Part shown: piece by piece, positions 31,745 through 40,043 of the stretch
Layout: each line of letters opens with the position of its first letter
Position numbering within the stretch: position 1 is the first letter of the stretch
Source: Rhizobacter sp. Root1221
Lineage (GTDB): Bacteria > Pseudomonadota > Gammaproteobacteria > Burkholderiales > Burkholderiaceae_C
Assembly (NCBI RefSeq): GCF_001425785.1
Contig: NZ_LMDI01000036.1
Location: forward strand, 1 to 48,600
Length of the DNA: 48,600 nucleotides
Direction of reading: 5' to 3'
Made by a program: the position numbers and the translations under genes
Notes under the pieces: generated by a model
Database searches by the model: none
What the model was told of the DNA's origin: nothing
The model's input: only the letters and a program-made list of their open reading frames with translations

Positions 31745-32463
31745 CAGAGGGCTCCCTCGGTGCTGAGATCGATGGTATGTCGAGTATGTTTCACCTTCGC
31801 CTCGAGATACTGCCTGTTGTGCGGACTGATGAATACACCAGTGGGCACCAGCGCATCCACGTCAATACCAGCCATGACCAGCTGGGCGCGTTTGTCAGGA
31901 TTATTACTCAAGAGCGTTATCCTCCTGATTCGCAACGCGTTGAGCATGTCGGCCGCCATGCCGTAATCACGTTCGTCGTCACCGCGCCCGAGCGCCCGGT
32001 TTGCCGAGTAGGTATCGTGCTCCTTGTCCTGGAGCAGATAGGCATCGAGTTTCCGGTAAAACCCGATACCCCGCCCCTCCTGACGAAGGTAAAGCAGGTA
32101 TCCGCCCGAATCGTGCAGGCGGACAAGTGCCTCGTTGAGTTGCGGCCCGCAGTCGCAGCGGGCAGAGCCAAGGACATCACCCGTGACACACTCCGAGTGC
32201 AGGCGCACGAGGGGGGCGTCAGGGCACGGCTTGCCAAGCTTCACCGCAAAATGCTCGCCGGCGTCCCGCAGCTTCGTGAAGCTGTAGATTTCCGATCGCG
32301 CCGTGCGACCATCGGAGAGCACCAGCGGCACCTTGACCACCGCGCGAACGAGCGCCTGCCCGGACGGAGTTTCCGCCGAGTATCCTTTCGCCGTTCTCGC
32401 ATGGCCCACACCCTCGTCCGGGCGAATTTTATCGCGCCCATCTTCTGCGTCGCTATTTTTCAC
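31744..32463 (-). CDS. ribA: GTP cyclohydrolase II (first cluster gene, ToxB-like)
   Basis: A 239-residue enzyme that opens GTP to 2,5-diamino-6-ribosylamino-pyrimidinone phosphate, the first step of riboflavin and of toxoflavin-type 7-azapteridines. Zinc ligands C92, C103 and C105 (HSECVTGDVLGSARCDCG) and RQEGRGIG are intact, as are DTYSANRALGRGDDERDYGMAADML and NNPDK. It has no DHBP synthase domain. The first ~40 residues are extra and the start is uncertain: GTG 32463 has G-rich sequence too close upstream, and a longer frame begins at 32667. A second, cluster-bound copy beside a WD40 gene suggests a dedicated pathway rather than basal vitamin supply. Confidence 0.9.
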   Translation of the reverse strand: MKNSDAEDGRDKIRPDEGVGHARTAKGYSAETPSGQALVRAVVKVPLVLSDGRTARSEIYSFTKLRDAGEHFAVKLGKPCPDAPLVRLHSECVTGDVLGSARCDCGPQLNEALVRLHDSGGYLLYLRQEGRGIGFYRKLDAYLLQDKEHDTYSANRALGRGDDERDYGMAADMLNALRIRRITLLSNNPDKRAQLVMAGIDVDALVPTGVFISPHNRQYLEAKVKHTRHTIDLSTEGAL

Positions 32464-32790
32464 ATTCCCCCCAAGGTGGCGCGGAATATTTGACTTGGCA
32501 CCACCCTTTTCTGGCTGGCAGGCCCAGTGTATGAAGATGTGCTGGGAATCACCTATCCCTAGCTTGACGGGAATGCAAGGCAACATTCCGACTGACGCAA
32601 CGGCGGTGAATATCAGATCAGTTGGTGGCCGGAAGTCGGCATTCCGTTTGACGGGACAATTTTTCATCGCCTCGACATATTCGCTGCGCGCGCGGCACGG
32701 CGCAGCGGCCCGCGCGAGGCGGGCACTGCGATCGCGGGTGGCCGTCAGGAGGCGGCCGTGCCGGTCAGCCAGGAGGTGGCGACGCGCGCC
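32464..32790. other. Promoter region of the large cluster
   Basis: About 330 bases lie between the GTP cyclohydrolase II start and the convergent-side end of the C13 peptidase gene. Bases 32464-32690 are distinctly AT-richer than average and hold a 20-base palindrome. A longer minus-strand frame runs from 32667 in the ribA frame but its extra part does not look like coding sequence. The cluster promoter must lie here; no single -35/-10 pair is convincing. Bases about 32690-32790 are GC-rich with no feature seen. Confidence 0.5.
32570..32589. promoter_or_regulatory. 20-base palindrome, candidate operator of the cluster
   Basis: GGAATGCAAGGCAACATTCC has perfect GGAATG/CATTCC arms. It lies 107-126 bases upstream of the assumed ribA start, the only large non-coding gap before the 18-gene run. 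A related half-site, GCATTCCG, occurs around 32639. Such symmetry fits a dimeric regulator; none is encoded next to it. Confidence 0.45.
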
Positions 32791-34206
32791 TCACGGGGTG
32801 GCCGTCGCGCGGCCTTCGAGCCTGCGCACCAGCGCATCCAGGCGGGGCCGGATGTCCGGGCTCACCCAGATCTGCGGGCTCGACGGCCCATCGGTCTTGC
32901 CGGCCTCTTTCTCGCGCCGGTCGATCACCGGCAGCGCAGCGGCATGTGCGGCCTCGAACGAACGCGTCTGGCGCAACTGTTCGTCGTAGACCGCCCGGCC
33001 GAAGAAGGTCAGTTCCGACTTGCGGCCACAACCGTACGACGTGTGGGTGGCATCGGCCGCCGTCATCACGAGGGTGCCGGGCGCCTGCAGCGGCGGGATC
33101 CACGAGCCCGAAAAACACGCCGAGATGGAGATCACGCTGTAGCGTACGCCCGCGTCGTCGAGCCACTGGCGCACCTGCTGCGGCGTGACGTCGTCGACCG
33201 ACAGCGGGAAAAACCGCGCCGCCAGGTGCCCTTCCCGGGCGCCGTGGGAGGTGAGGTGGATGAACAGGATGTCCTCGTCGCGGTCCATCCGCTCGGCCAT
33301 GCGGCCGATGGCGCGCTGCAGGTTCAGCGGCGTGGCCCAAGGCACGTCACCCATCGTGGTGCGGTGGTTCTGCAGGTTCAGCAGGCGGCCGTCGGTGTCG
33401 AACCGCTCGCGCAGCACACCGCCCACCATCTTCACCTCCCGGCTGAAGACGTCTTCTTCCGCGTACGGGGCAAAGGTGATGGCGTACAGCTCGGTCACGC
33501 CGGGGCGCTGGGGCAGCACGCCGTCGAGCGCCGCCACCAGGTGGCGGGACTGCGACTCCATCACCTCCTGGGTCAGCTTCGGCGGGCGCGGCAGGTCGTC
33601 GCCGGCCTCGCCCGGTTCGGGTGCACTCGGGTACCACGGGCTCGACGGCGGAAACCACACGCCGGCAGCGCCGTAGGCCAGCAGCACCCCGATGACCGCC
33701 AGGCGGGTGCGGCGCCGCGGCGCCAGGCGGGCGGCCAGCACCGAAGCGGCCACGAACTGCCACAGGAGGCCTGCGCCGAGCACCACCCATGGCATCTTGT
33801 CGGCGTGCGCCGGTGCCGGCGGGAACCCGAACCGCCCGAGGGCCACATGGCCCACCCCGACGGGCACCCCGATGGCGATCGACTGCACGAGGAACCAGGA
33901 CAGTGCAGTGGCCGCATCCGGCGTGGTGCTGCCGTCGCGGCCGCGACGCGTGGCCAGCCAGCCCGCCAGCACCAGCAGCACCGTGGACAGCCAGCCAGTG
34001 CCCCAGGCCCAGTACACGGGGTCGGCCGGGCCGTCGATCTGCAGCCGGGCCAGGCCCGTGCCCATCAGCACGCCGGCCGCCACCAGGCCCAGCACCATCC
34101 CGGGGCCGGCGGCCCCGCCACCCCACCGCGGGTTCATGAACACCACGGTTCGCAGCCCCTCGCGCAACACCTGCCCCACCCCCGCCGCCCTCGCCAGCCC
34201 GGTCAT
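32791..34206 (-). CDS. Membrane-anchored C13 (legumain-like) cysteine peptidase
   Basis: A 471-residue protein. Residues about 30-215 contain five membrane helices; the C-terminal ~250 residues are a caspase/legumain-fold domain of family C13. The dyad is visible as LTSHGAREG (His) and SVISISACFSGSWIPPL (C364). YAITFAPYAEEDVF and VMTAADATHTSYGCG are family segments. Bacterial members of this type are common in Burkholderiales but have no defined role. GGGAGGA precedes the ATG with good spacing. It is divergent from the Mpo1-like gene. It is convergent with nothing: the cluster start lies behind it on the same strand, so its transcript could read into the cluster. Confidence 0.88.
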   Translation of the reverse strand: MTGLARAAGVGQVLREGLRTVVFMNPRWGGGAAGPGMVLGLVAAGVLMGTGLARLQIDGPADPVYWAWGTGWLSTVLLVLAGWLATRRGRDGSTTPDAATALSWFLVQSIAIGVPVGVGHVALGRFGFPPAPAHADKMPWVVLGAGLLWQFVAASVLAARLAPRRRTRLAVIGVLLAYGAAGVWFPPSSPWYPSAPEPGEAGDDLPRPPKLTQEVMESQSRHLVAALDGVLPQRPGVTELYAITFAPYAEEDVFSREVKMVGGVLRERFDTDGRLLNLQNHRTTMGDVPWATPLNLQRAIGRMAERMDRDEDILFIHLTSHGAREGHLAARFFPLSVDDVTPQQVRQWLDDAGVRYSVISISACFSGSWIPPLQAPGTLVMTAADATHTSYGCGRKSELTFFGRAVYDEQLRQTRSFEAAHAAALPVIDRREKEAGKTDGPSSPQIWVSPDIRPRLDALVRRLEGRATATP

Positions 34207-34322
34207 GTCGTTCCTCCCGTGGCCATCGTACCGCCTGAGGAAACCCCGAAGGCGACTCGCCCGCGTGCAAGCGCAGAATGGAACTACAGCCGCCGTGCCC
34301 ATCCGCGGCCGGAGACCTTGTC

Positions 34323-34856
34323 ATGAGCCAAGCCCGCACCTCCATCGAACTCCTGTCCCAATACGCCGTCTACCACCGCGACCAGCGCAACATCGCCACC
34401 CACTTCATCGGTGTCCCGATGATCGTGTTCGGCATCGGCGTGCTGCTGGCCCGCGCCCGCTTCGACGTGAGCGGGGTCGCGTTCAGCGCGGCTTGGCTGG
34501 CGTTTGCACTGTCGGCCATCTGGTACCTGACCCGCCGAGGGCAGTTCGTGCTCAGCATGGCCGTCACCGCGGCCGTGGGCGTGCTGATCGCCGCCGCACA
34601 CGGCGTGTCGGACGGCAGCGTGGGCGGTTGGCTGGCCTGGGGCGTGGGCAGCTTCCTCGTGGGCTGGGTCGTCCAGTTCATCGGCCACTACTACGAAGGC
34701 CGCAAGCCCGCCTTCGTCGACGACCTGGTGGGCCTGCTCGTGGGGCCCATGTTCGTCACCGCCGAAGCCTTGTTCGAGCTCGGCTGGAACAAGCCGCTGC
34801 TCGCCGAGATCGAGCGCCGCGCCGGCCCGACCCACCTGCGCAACCTGGTGATGTGA
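34323..34856 (+). CDS. Mpo1/DUF962-like membrane protein
   Basis: A 177-residue integral membrane protein with about four helices. The N-terminal YAVYHRDQRNIATHFIGVPMIVFG and the central WVVQFIGHYYEGRKPAFVDDLVGLLVGPMFV are hallmarks of the DUF962/Mpo1 family. The yeast member is an Fe(II) dioxygenase for 2-hydroxy fatty acids, using His residues like H14 and those in HxxxE-type motifs here. In bacteria the role is not established. GGAGA precedes the ATG at 34323. It faces the C13 peptidase gene across a 116-base shared promoter region. Confidence 0.88.
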   Translation: MSQARTSIELLSQYAVYHRDQRNIATHFIGVPMIVFGIGVLLARARFDVSGVAFSAAWLAFALSAIWYLTRRGQFVLSMAVTAAVGVLIAAAHGVSDGSVGGWLAWGVGSFLVGWVVQFIGHYYEGRKPAFVDDLVGLLVGPMFVTAEALFELGWNKPLLAEIERRAGPTHLRNLVM

Positions 34857-34889
34857 TCCCCGCAGCTGCGCGCAAGGCACACCGTTTGC

Positions 34890-34951
34890 TCTCCCTGACG
34901 GCCCGGTTCGGGCACACCACGAGCGGTAGGCGCTCGACTTCGTCAGGGAGA
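34890..34951 (+). promoter_or_regulatory. Long-stem 5' UTR structure covering the M28 peptidase Shine-Dalgarno
   Basis: TCTCCCTGACG (34890-34900) and CGTCAGGGAGA (34941-34951) pair perfectly over 11 bases. They enclose two small hairpins, GCCCG-GTT-CGGGC and GAGCG-GTAGG-CGCTC, making a three-way junction. The GGGAG that serves the TTG start at 34957 is in the closing strand. It may control translation of the peptidase or act as a terminator for the upstream gene. It matches no riboswitch family I recognise. Confidence 0.5.
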
Positions 34952-34956
34952 CGGAA

Positions 34957-36498
34957 TTGCTACAACAACTTCACTTTCAATCAGCTCGGGCCCGCCGGGC
35001 CCTTCTCGGTGTCACGGCGGCCGCGGCCGCCCTGGTGATGGCCGCCTGCGGCGGCGGGGACGACGACGTCGTTTCCCCCAGCTGCTCTTCGCAGGTCAAT
35101 GACACCCAGGAGAAGCTCCAGGCCTGCGTGACCCTCGACGGGGTCAAGGCGCACCTGACCGAGCTCGACAAGATCGCCAAGGCCAACAACGGCAACCGGG
35201 AGTCAGGCACCGCCGGCTTCAACGCGTCGGCAGACTACGCCGTCAGCGTGTTCACGGCCGCCGGCTACACCGTGAGCCGCAAGGAATTCACCTTCGTGGC
35301 GTTCACCGACAACGGCGGCAGCGTGCTGCAGCAGACGGCACCGGCGCCGACGGCCGACATCGCGCACGCCGTGATGTCGTACTCCGGGTCTGGCGACGTC
35401 ACCGGCGCCGTCACGGTGGCCGCCAACCAGGGCTGCGATGCCACCGATTTCGCCGGCTTCCCGGCCAACGGCATCGCGCTGGTCGTCCGGGGCGCGTGCA
35501 CGTTCGAGGCCAAGGCCACGAACGCCATCGCGGCGGGCGCCATCGGCGTGGTGGTCTACAACAACACCGATGGTGACCTGAACGGCACGCTCGGCGACAC
35601 CTTCACGGCCGACGTGCCGGTGCTGTCGGTGACCCAGGCACTCGGCACCCAGCTCGCCGCCACCGCCGGGCTGTCGCTGCGCCTGAAGGCCGACACCCTG
35701 CGCGACTCCAACACCACCTACAACATCATCGCCGACAGCGTAGGCGGGGATGCCAACTCGGTGGTGATGGTGGGGGCTCACCTCGACTCGGTGGCCGAGG
35801 GCGCCGGCATCAACGACAACGGCACGGGCTCGGCCGCCATCCTGGAAATCGCCAAGCAACTCGCCAAGGTGACCCCGACGAACCGGCTGCGCTTCGCGCT
35901 GTGGGGCGGAGAGGAGTCCGGTCTGCTCGGGTCCACGAACTACGTGGAAAGCCTGACCGACGAGGAACGCGGCAAGATCGCGCTTTACCTGAACTTCGAC
36001 ATGATCGGTTCGCCGAACGCCGGCTACTTCATCTACGACGGCGACAACTCTGACAACACCGGCGAAGGCCCCGGCCCGGCCGGCTCCGACGCCATCGAGA
36101 AGACCTTCGAGGCCTTCTACACGGCCCGTGGCAAGGCGTTCAAGGGTACCGACTTCGACGGGCGGTCCGACTACGGCCCGTTCATCGAAAACGGCATCCC
36201 GGCCGGCGGACTGTTCACCGGGGCGGAAGACCTGAAGACCGCTGACGAGGTCACGCTCTGGGGCGGCACGGCCGGTGTGGCGTTCGACAAGTGCTACCAC
36301 TCGGCGTGCGATGACCTCACCAACCTCGACCTCGCCGCGCTGGACCTGAACGCCGACGCCGCGGCCTACGCCACGCTGCAATACGCGTTCAACCTCGATG
36401 GCGTGGTCGCAGCCCGCCAGCGGGTGGGTCCGCTGGGTGTCAGCACGTACAAGGCGCCTGCTGACATGCGGCCGAAGCACCTGCCGAAACTGAAGTAG
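34957..36498 (+). CDS. M28-family zinc aminopeptidase, lipoprotein with PA domain
   Basis: A 513-residue exported peptidase. A lipoprotein signal with lipobox VMAAC places the lipid-bearing Cys at residue 31, followed by GGGDDD. A PA insert (about 130-245) contains GIALVVRGACTFEAKATNAIAAGAIGVVVYNN. The M28 core shows VMVGAHLDSV, INDNGTGSAAILE, WGGEESGLLGS, NFDMIGS and CYHSACDD, the full two-zinc ligand set. It should cleave N-terminal residues from peptides at the cell envelope. TTG 34957 follows GGGAG, which lies in a long stem. A bidirectional terminator separates it from apbC. Confidence 0.93.
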   Translation: MLQQLHFQSARARRALLGVTAAAAALVMAACGGGDDDVVSPSCSSQVNDTQEKLQACVTLDGVKAHLTELDKIAKANNGNRESGTAGFNASADYAVSVFTAAGYTVSRKEFTFVAFTDNGGSVLQQTAPAPTADIAHAVMSYSGSGDVTGAVTVAANQGCDATDFAGFPANGIALVVRGACTFEAKATNAIAAGAIGVVVYNNTDGDLNGTLGDTFTADVPVLSVTQALGTQLAATAGLSLRLKADTLRDSNTTYNIIADSVGGDANSVVMVGAHLDSVAEGAGINDNGTGSAAILEIAKQLAKVTPTNRLRFALWGGEESGLLGSTNYVESLTDEERGKIALYLNFDMIGSPNAGYFIYDGDNSDNTGEGPGPAGSDAIEKTFEAFYTARGKAFKGTDFDGRSDYGPFIENGIPAGGLFTGAEDLKTADEVTLWGGTAGVAFDKCYHSACDDLTNLDLAALDLNADAAAYATLQYAFNLDGVVAARQRVGPLGVSTYKAPADMRPKHLPKLK

Positions 36499-36506
36499 GC
36501 CCCCTA

Positions 36507-36540
36507 CGGCGCTTCGCGCCGGTCCCCCCATGGGGGAGCC
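36507..36540 (+). terminator. 3'-end module after the M28 peptidase gene
   Basis: CGGCGC-TTC-GCGCCG (36507-36521) is followed by CCCCCATGGGGG (36525-36536), starting eight bases after the stop. The same two-part design follows the NAD(P)-binding reductase gene. No T-tract is present; a true terminator lies further on at 36742. Confidence 0.45.
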
Positions 36541-36660
36541 CGCGGTCGCCCGGGGGACCCGGGCTCGGCGGTAGCTTGATCTTCGGCTTCGCTTCGCTCG
36601 CCTCCTGCCTGGCGTTCGCGATTCGGGGCCTTGCTCGCTGCGCGTCGCTCGCCTGCCACC

Positions 36661-36692
36661 TTGGTCGTTCCGGCGAAAGCCGGGACCCACTG
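36661..36692. repeat. REP-like element
   Basis: GTCGTTCCGGCGAAAGCCGG followed by GACCCACTG is the CCGGC-GAAA-GCCGG hairpin common as an intergenic repeat in Burkholderiales. A related CCCCGGC-GAAA-GCCGGGG occurs at 44301. It lies between convergent genes. Confidence 0.6.
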
Positions 36693-36741
36693 TGTCCAGG
36701 CGCTGCGGCGCTCCGCACCGGTCGCCCGGGCTTGCTTGTGG

Positions 36742-36767
36742 AAACGGGGCCCTCGGGCCCCGTTTTC
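36742..36767. terminator. Bidirectional rho-independent terminator
   Basis: AAACGGGGCCC and GGGCCCCGTTT form a long stem with a tiny loop, followed by TTTTCC on the plus strand and preceded by A residues that become T on the minus strand. It lies between the convergent M28 peptidase and apbC genes and can serve both. Confidence 0.85.
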
Positions 36768-36782
36768 CTTGTTCTCGTGGGT

Positions 36783-37874
36783 TCAGGTGTCCTTGGACAC
36801 CGTGATGGTCGGGAACTTGGCGGAGAAGTCTTTCGTGCGCTGGGCGATCTTGACGGCGATCTCGCGTGCCATGTGCTTGTAGAGCCCGGCGATCTCGCCG
36901 TCGGGCGACGACACCACCGTGGGCGCGCCCGCGTCGGCCTGCACGCGGATGCCGAGGTCGAGCGGCAGCGAACCGAGGTAGTCCATGCCGTACTCGGCGG
37001 CCATGCGGCGCCCGCCGTCCTGGCCGAAGATGTGCTCCACGTGGCCGCACTGCGAGCACACGTGCATGGCCATGTTCTCCACCACGCCGAGGATGGGCAC
37101 GCCCACCTTCTCGAACATCTTCACGCCGCGCTTGGCATCGATCAACGCGATGTCCTGCGGGGTGGTGACGATGACCGCGCCGGTGAGCGGCACCCGCTGG
37201 GCAAGCGTGAGCTGGATGTCACCCGTGCCCGGGGGCATGTCGATGAGCAGGTAGTCGAGGTCCTGCCAGTTGGTCTGGCGCAGCAACTGGTCGAGGGCCT
37301 GGGTGGCCATGGGACCGCGCCAGATCATCGCGTTGTCGGGTTCCACGAGGAAGCCGATGGAGATCACCTGCACGCCATGGTTGCGCATGGGCTCCATGGT
37401 CTTGCCGTCAGTGCTTTCCGGACGGCCGGACAACCCCATCATGGTGGGCAGGCTCGGACCGTAGATGTCGGCATCGAGCAGGCCCACCGACGCGCCCTCG
37501 GCGGCCAGCGCCAATGCCAGGTTGACGGCCGTGGTGCTCTTGCCCACGCCGCCCTTGCCCGACGCCACCGCGATGATGTTCTTGACGTTCGGCAGCAGCT
37601 GCACGCCGCGCTGCACGGCATGCGACACGATGCGCGAGACCACGTCCACCGACACCTGCCCCACGCCCGGCACCGAACGCACCGCCGCCTCGAGCTGTGC
37701 CGACAACCCCGCCACGAGGCTCTTGCCCGGGTACCCGAGCTCCACCTGGAAGGACACGTCGGCCCCGGCCATCCGCAGGTTCTTCAGCTGACGGGTGCTG
37801 ACGAAGTCCTTGCCGGTGTGCGGGTCGAGGACGGTCTGGATCGCGGCGGTCACCGCCTGTTCACTGAGGGCCAT
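36783..37874 (-). CDS. apbC: Iron-sulfur cluster carrier ATPase Mrp/ApbC
   Basis: A 363-residue P-loop ATPase. Residues 1-95 are the DUF59/MIP18-type domain. VASGKGGVGKSTTAVNLALAL (P-loop 105-114) is the deviant Walker A with the signature Lys. VVENMAMHVCSQCGHVEHIFG holds the CxxC that carries the Fe-S cluster. The protein transfers Fe-S clusters to apoenzymes. ATG 37874 is preferred by homology; an in-frame TTG at 37904 extends it by ten residues and neither has a clear Shine-Dalgarno. It is divergent from metG, a common arrangement in beta-proteobacteria. Confidence 0.93.
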   Translation of the reverse strand: MALSEQAVTAAIQTVLDPHTGKDFVSTRQLKNLRMAGADVSFQVELGYPGKSLVAGLSAQLEAAVRSVPGVGQVSVDVVSRIVSHAVQRGVQLLPNVKNIIAVASGKGGVGKSTTAVNLALALAAEGASVGLLDADIYGPSLPTMMGLSGRPESTDGKTMEPMRNHGVQVISIGFLVEPDNAMIWRGPMATQALDQLLRQTNWQDLDYLLIDMPPGTGDIQLTLAQRVPLTGAVIVTTPQDIALIDAKRGVKMFEKVGVPILGVVENMAMHVCSQCGHVEHIFGQDGGRRMAAEYGMDYLGSLPLDLGIRVQADAGAPTVVSSPDGEIAGLYKHMAREIAVKIAQRTKDFSAKFPTITVSKDT

Positions 37875-37987
37875 GGGGGGAAACGGGGGTTGCGGAAAGG
37901 ACAAGCAGCCCAGTCTAGCGCCTCGAGGTCCCCGCTGCCGGCGCCATGCCGCCTAGAATCAAGGCCTTCGCGCCGATCCTGATCACC

Positions 37988-40033
37988 ATGACCCGCAAGC
38001 TCTTCGTCACCACCGCCCTGCCGTACGCCAACGCCCCGTTCCACATCGGCCACATGATGGAGTACATCCAGGCCGACATCTGGGTGCGTTTCCTGCGGAT
38101 GCAGGGGCACGAAGTGCACTTCGTGGGGGCCGACGATGCCCACGGCGCACCGATCATGATTGCCGCCGAAAAGGCCGGCAAGACGCCCCAGGCCTTCGTG
38201 GGCGAGATCGCCGCCGGCCGCAAGCAGTACCTCGACGGTTTCCGCATCGCGTTCGACAACTGGCATTCCACCGACGGCCCCGAGAACCATGAGCTCGCGC
38301 AAGACATCTACCGCGCACTGCGTGACGCCGGGCTGATCGCCGAGCGCACCATCGAGCAGTTCTACGACCCGGTCAAGGGCATGTTCCTGCCCGACCGCTA
38401 CATCAAGGGCGAGTGCCCGAAATGTGGCGCGAAGGACCAGTACGGCGACAACTGCGAGGTGTGTGGTGCGGTGTACCAGCCCACGGACCTGAAGAACCCG
38501 TTCTCGGCCCTGAGCGGCGCCACGCCCGAGCTGCGCCAGAGCAAGCACTACTTCTTCCAGCTGTCGTCGCCGCGGTGCATCGACTTCCTGAAGGAATGGA
38601 CCCACGCACCCGGCCGCCTGCAACCCGAGGTGCTCAACAAGATCCGCGAGTGGTTCAGCGTCGACGAGAACGGCAAGGCCGGCCTGTCCGACTGGGACAT
38701 CAGCCGCGACGCCCCGTACTTCGGCATCCGCATCCCCGACACCGACGACAAGTACTTCTACGTGTGGCTCGACGCCCCGGTGGGTTACCTCGCGTCGCTG
38801 AAGAACTACTTCGGCAAGACCGGCCGCGACTTCGACGCGTTCTTCCGCGACCCGTCGGTCGAGCAGGTGCACTTCATCGGCAAGGACATCACGTACTTCC
38901 ACACCCTCTTCTGGCCCGCGATGCTGCACTTCAGCGGCCGCAAGACCCCCGACCGCGTCAACGTGCACGGTTTCATCACCGTCAACGGCGGCGAGAAGAT
39001 GAGCAAGAGCCGCGGCACCGGCATCTCGCCGCTGAAGTACCTGGAACTCGGCCTGGACCCCGAGTGGCTGCGCTATTACATCGCCGCGAAGCTGAACGCC
39101 CGCAACGAAGACATCGACTTCAACCCCGATGACTTCATCGCCCGGGTCAACAGCGACCTCGTGGGCAAGTACGTCAACATCGCCAGCCGCGCCGCCGGGT
39201 TCCTGACCAAGCGCTTCGGCGGCAAGCTGTCGGCCGAGGTGGGGGTCGAAGGGCGCATGCTGCTCGACGCCCTGCGCGCCCACTGCCCCGAGATCGAGCG
39301 CCTCTACGACGAACGCGAGTTCGGCAAGGCGTTGCGCGAGGTGATGCTGCTGGCCGACAAGGTCAACGAGTACGTCGACCAGAACAAGCCGTGGGAGCTG
39401 GCCAGGAAGGAAGGCCAGGATGCCGTGCTGCACGACGTCTGCACGGTCTGCATCGAGGCCTTCCGCCTGCTCACGCTGTACCTGAAGCCGGTGCTGCCGG
39501 GCATTGCCGCCCATGTCGAGTCGTTCCTGCGCGTGGCCCCGCTGACGTTCGCCGATGCGGCCCGCGCGCTCGGCGCCCACACCATCGGTGCCTACGAGCA
39601 CCTGATGCAGCGGGTGGACCCCAAACTCCTCGACGCACTGTTCGAGCCGCCGGTGGTGGAAGTGCCGCCGCCAGGCGGTGAACCCCTGGCCGCCGAAATC
39701 AAGATCGACGACTTCGCGAAGGTGGACCTGCGCATCGCCAAGATCGTCGACTGCCAGCACGTGGAAGGTTCCGACAAGCTGCTGCGCCTCACGCTCGACG
39801 CCGGCGAAGGCCGGCTGCGCAACGTGTTCAGCGGCATCAAGTCGGCGTACCAGCCGGAGCAACTGGTGGGCAAGTTCACCGTGATGGTGGCCAACCTGGC
39901 GCCGCGCAAGATGAAGTTCGGCATCAGCGAGGGCATGGTACTTGCGGCGTCGCATGCCGATGAAAAGCAGAATCCCGGCATCTTCGTTCTCGAACCAGGC
40001 GCGGGCGCCACGCCCGGCATGCGAGTGCGCTAG
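37988..40033 (+). CDS. metG: Methionyl-tRNA synthetase
   Basis: A 681-residue class I synthetase. HIGH is at residues 19-22 ([15 protein letters not shown]). The zinc knuckle reads [31 protein letters not shown] carries the KMSKS loop. The anticodon-binding helical domain follows, and the C-terminal ~110 residues ([28 protein letters not shown]) are the tRNA-binding OB-fold/dimerisation domain. Length and order match the long E. coli-type MetG. It charges tRNA-Met for initiation and elongation. It is followed by a SulP transporter gene only ten bases later. Confidence 0.97.
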   Translation: MTRKLFVTTALPYANAPFHIGHMMEYIQADIWVRFLRMQGHEVHFVGADDAHGAPIMIAAEKAGKTPQAFVGEIAAGRKQYLDGFRIAFDNWHSTDGPENHELAQDIYRALRDAGLIAERTIEQFYDPVKGMFLPDRYIKGECPKCGAKDQYGDNCEVCGAVYQPTDLKNPFSALSGATPELRQSKHYFFQLSSPRCIDFLKEWTHAPGRLQPEVLNKIREWFSVDENGKAGLSDWDISRDAPYFGIRIPDTDDKYFYVWLDAPVGYLASLKNYFGKTGRDFDAFFRDPSVEQVHFIGKDITYFHTLFWPAMLHFSGRKTPDRVNVHGFITVNGGEKMSKSRGTGISPLKYLELGLDPEWLRYYIAAKLNARNEDIDFNPDDFIARVNSDLVGKYVNIASRAAGFLTKRFGGKLSAEVGVEGRMLLDALRAHCPEIERLYDEREFGKALREVMLLADKVNEYVDQNKPWELARKEGQDAVLHDVCTVCIEAFRLLTLYLKPVLPGIAAHVESFLRVAPLTFADAARALGAHTIGAYEHLMQRVDPKLLDALFEPPVVEVPPPGGEPLAAEIKIDDFAKVDLRIAKIVDCQHVEGSDKLLRLTLDAGEGRLRNVFSGIKSAYQPEQLVGKFTVMVANLAPRKMKFGISEGMVLAASHADEKQNPGIFVLEPGAGATPGMRVR

Positions 40034-40043
40034 CCCGCACACG

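Noticed and set aside
32464-32667. N-terminal extension of GTP cyclohydrolase II to the ATG at 32667
   Set aside because: The added residues do not look like a protein domain, the stretch is AT-rich, and it contains the palindrome expected of a control region.
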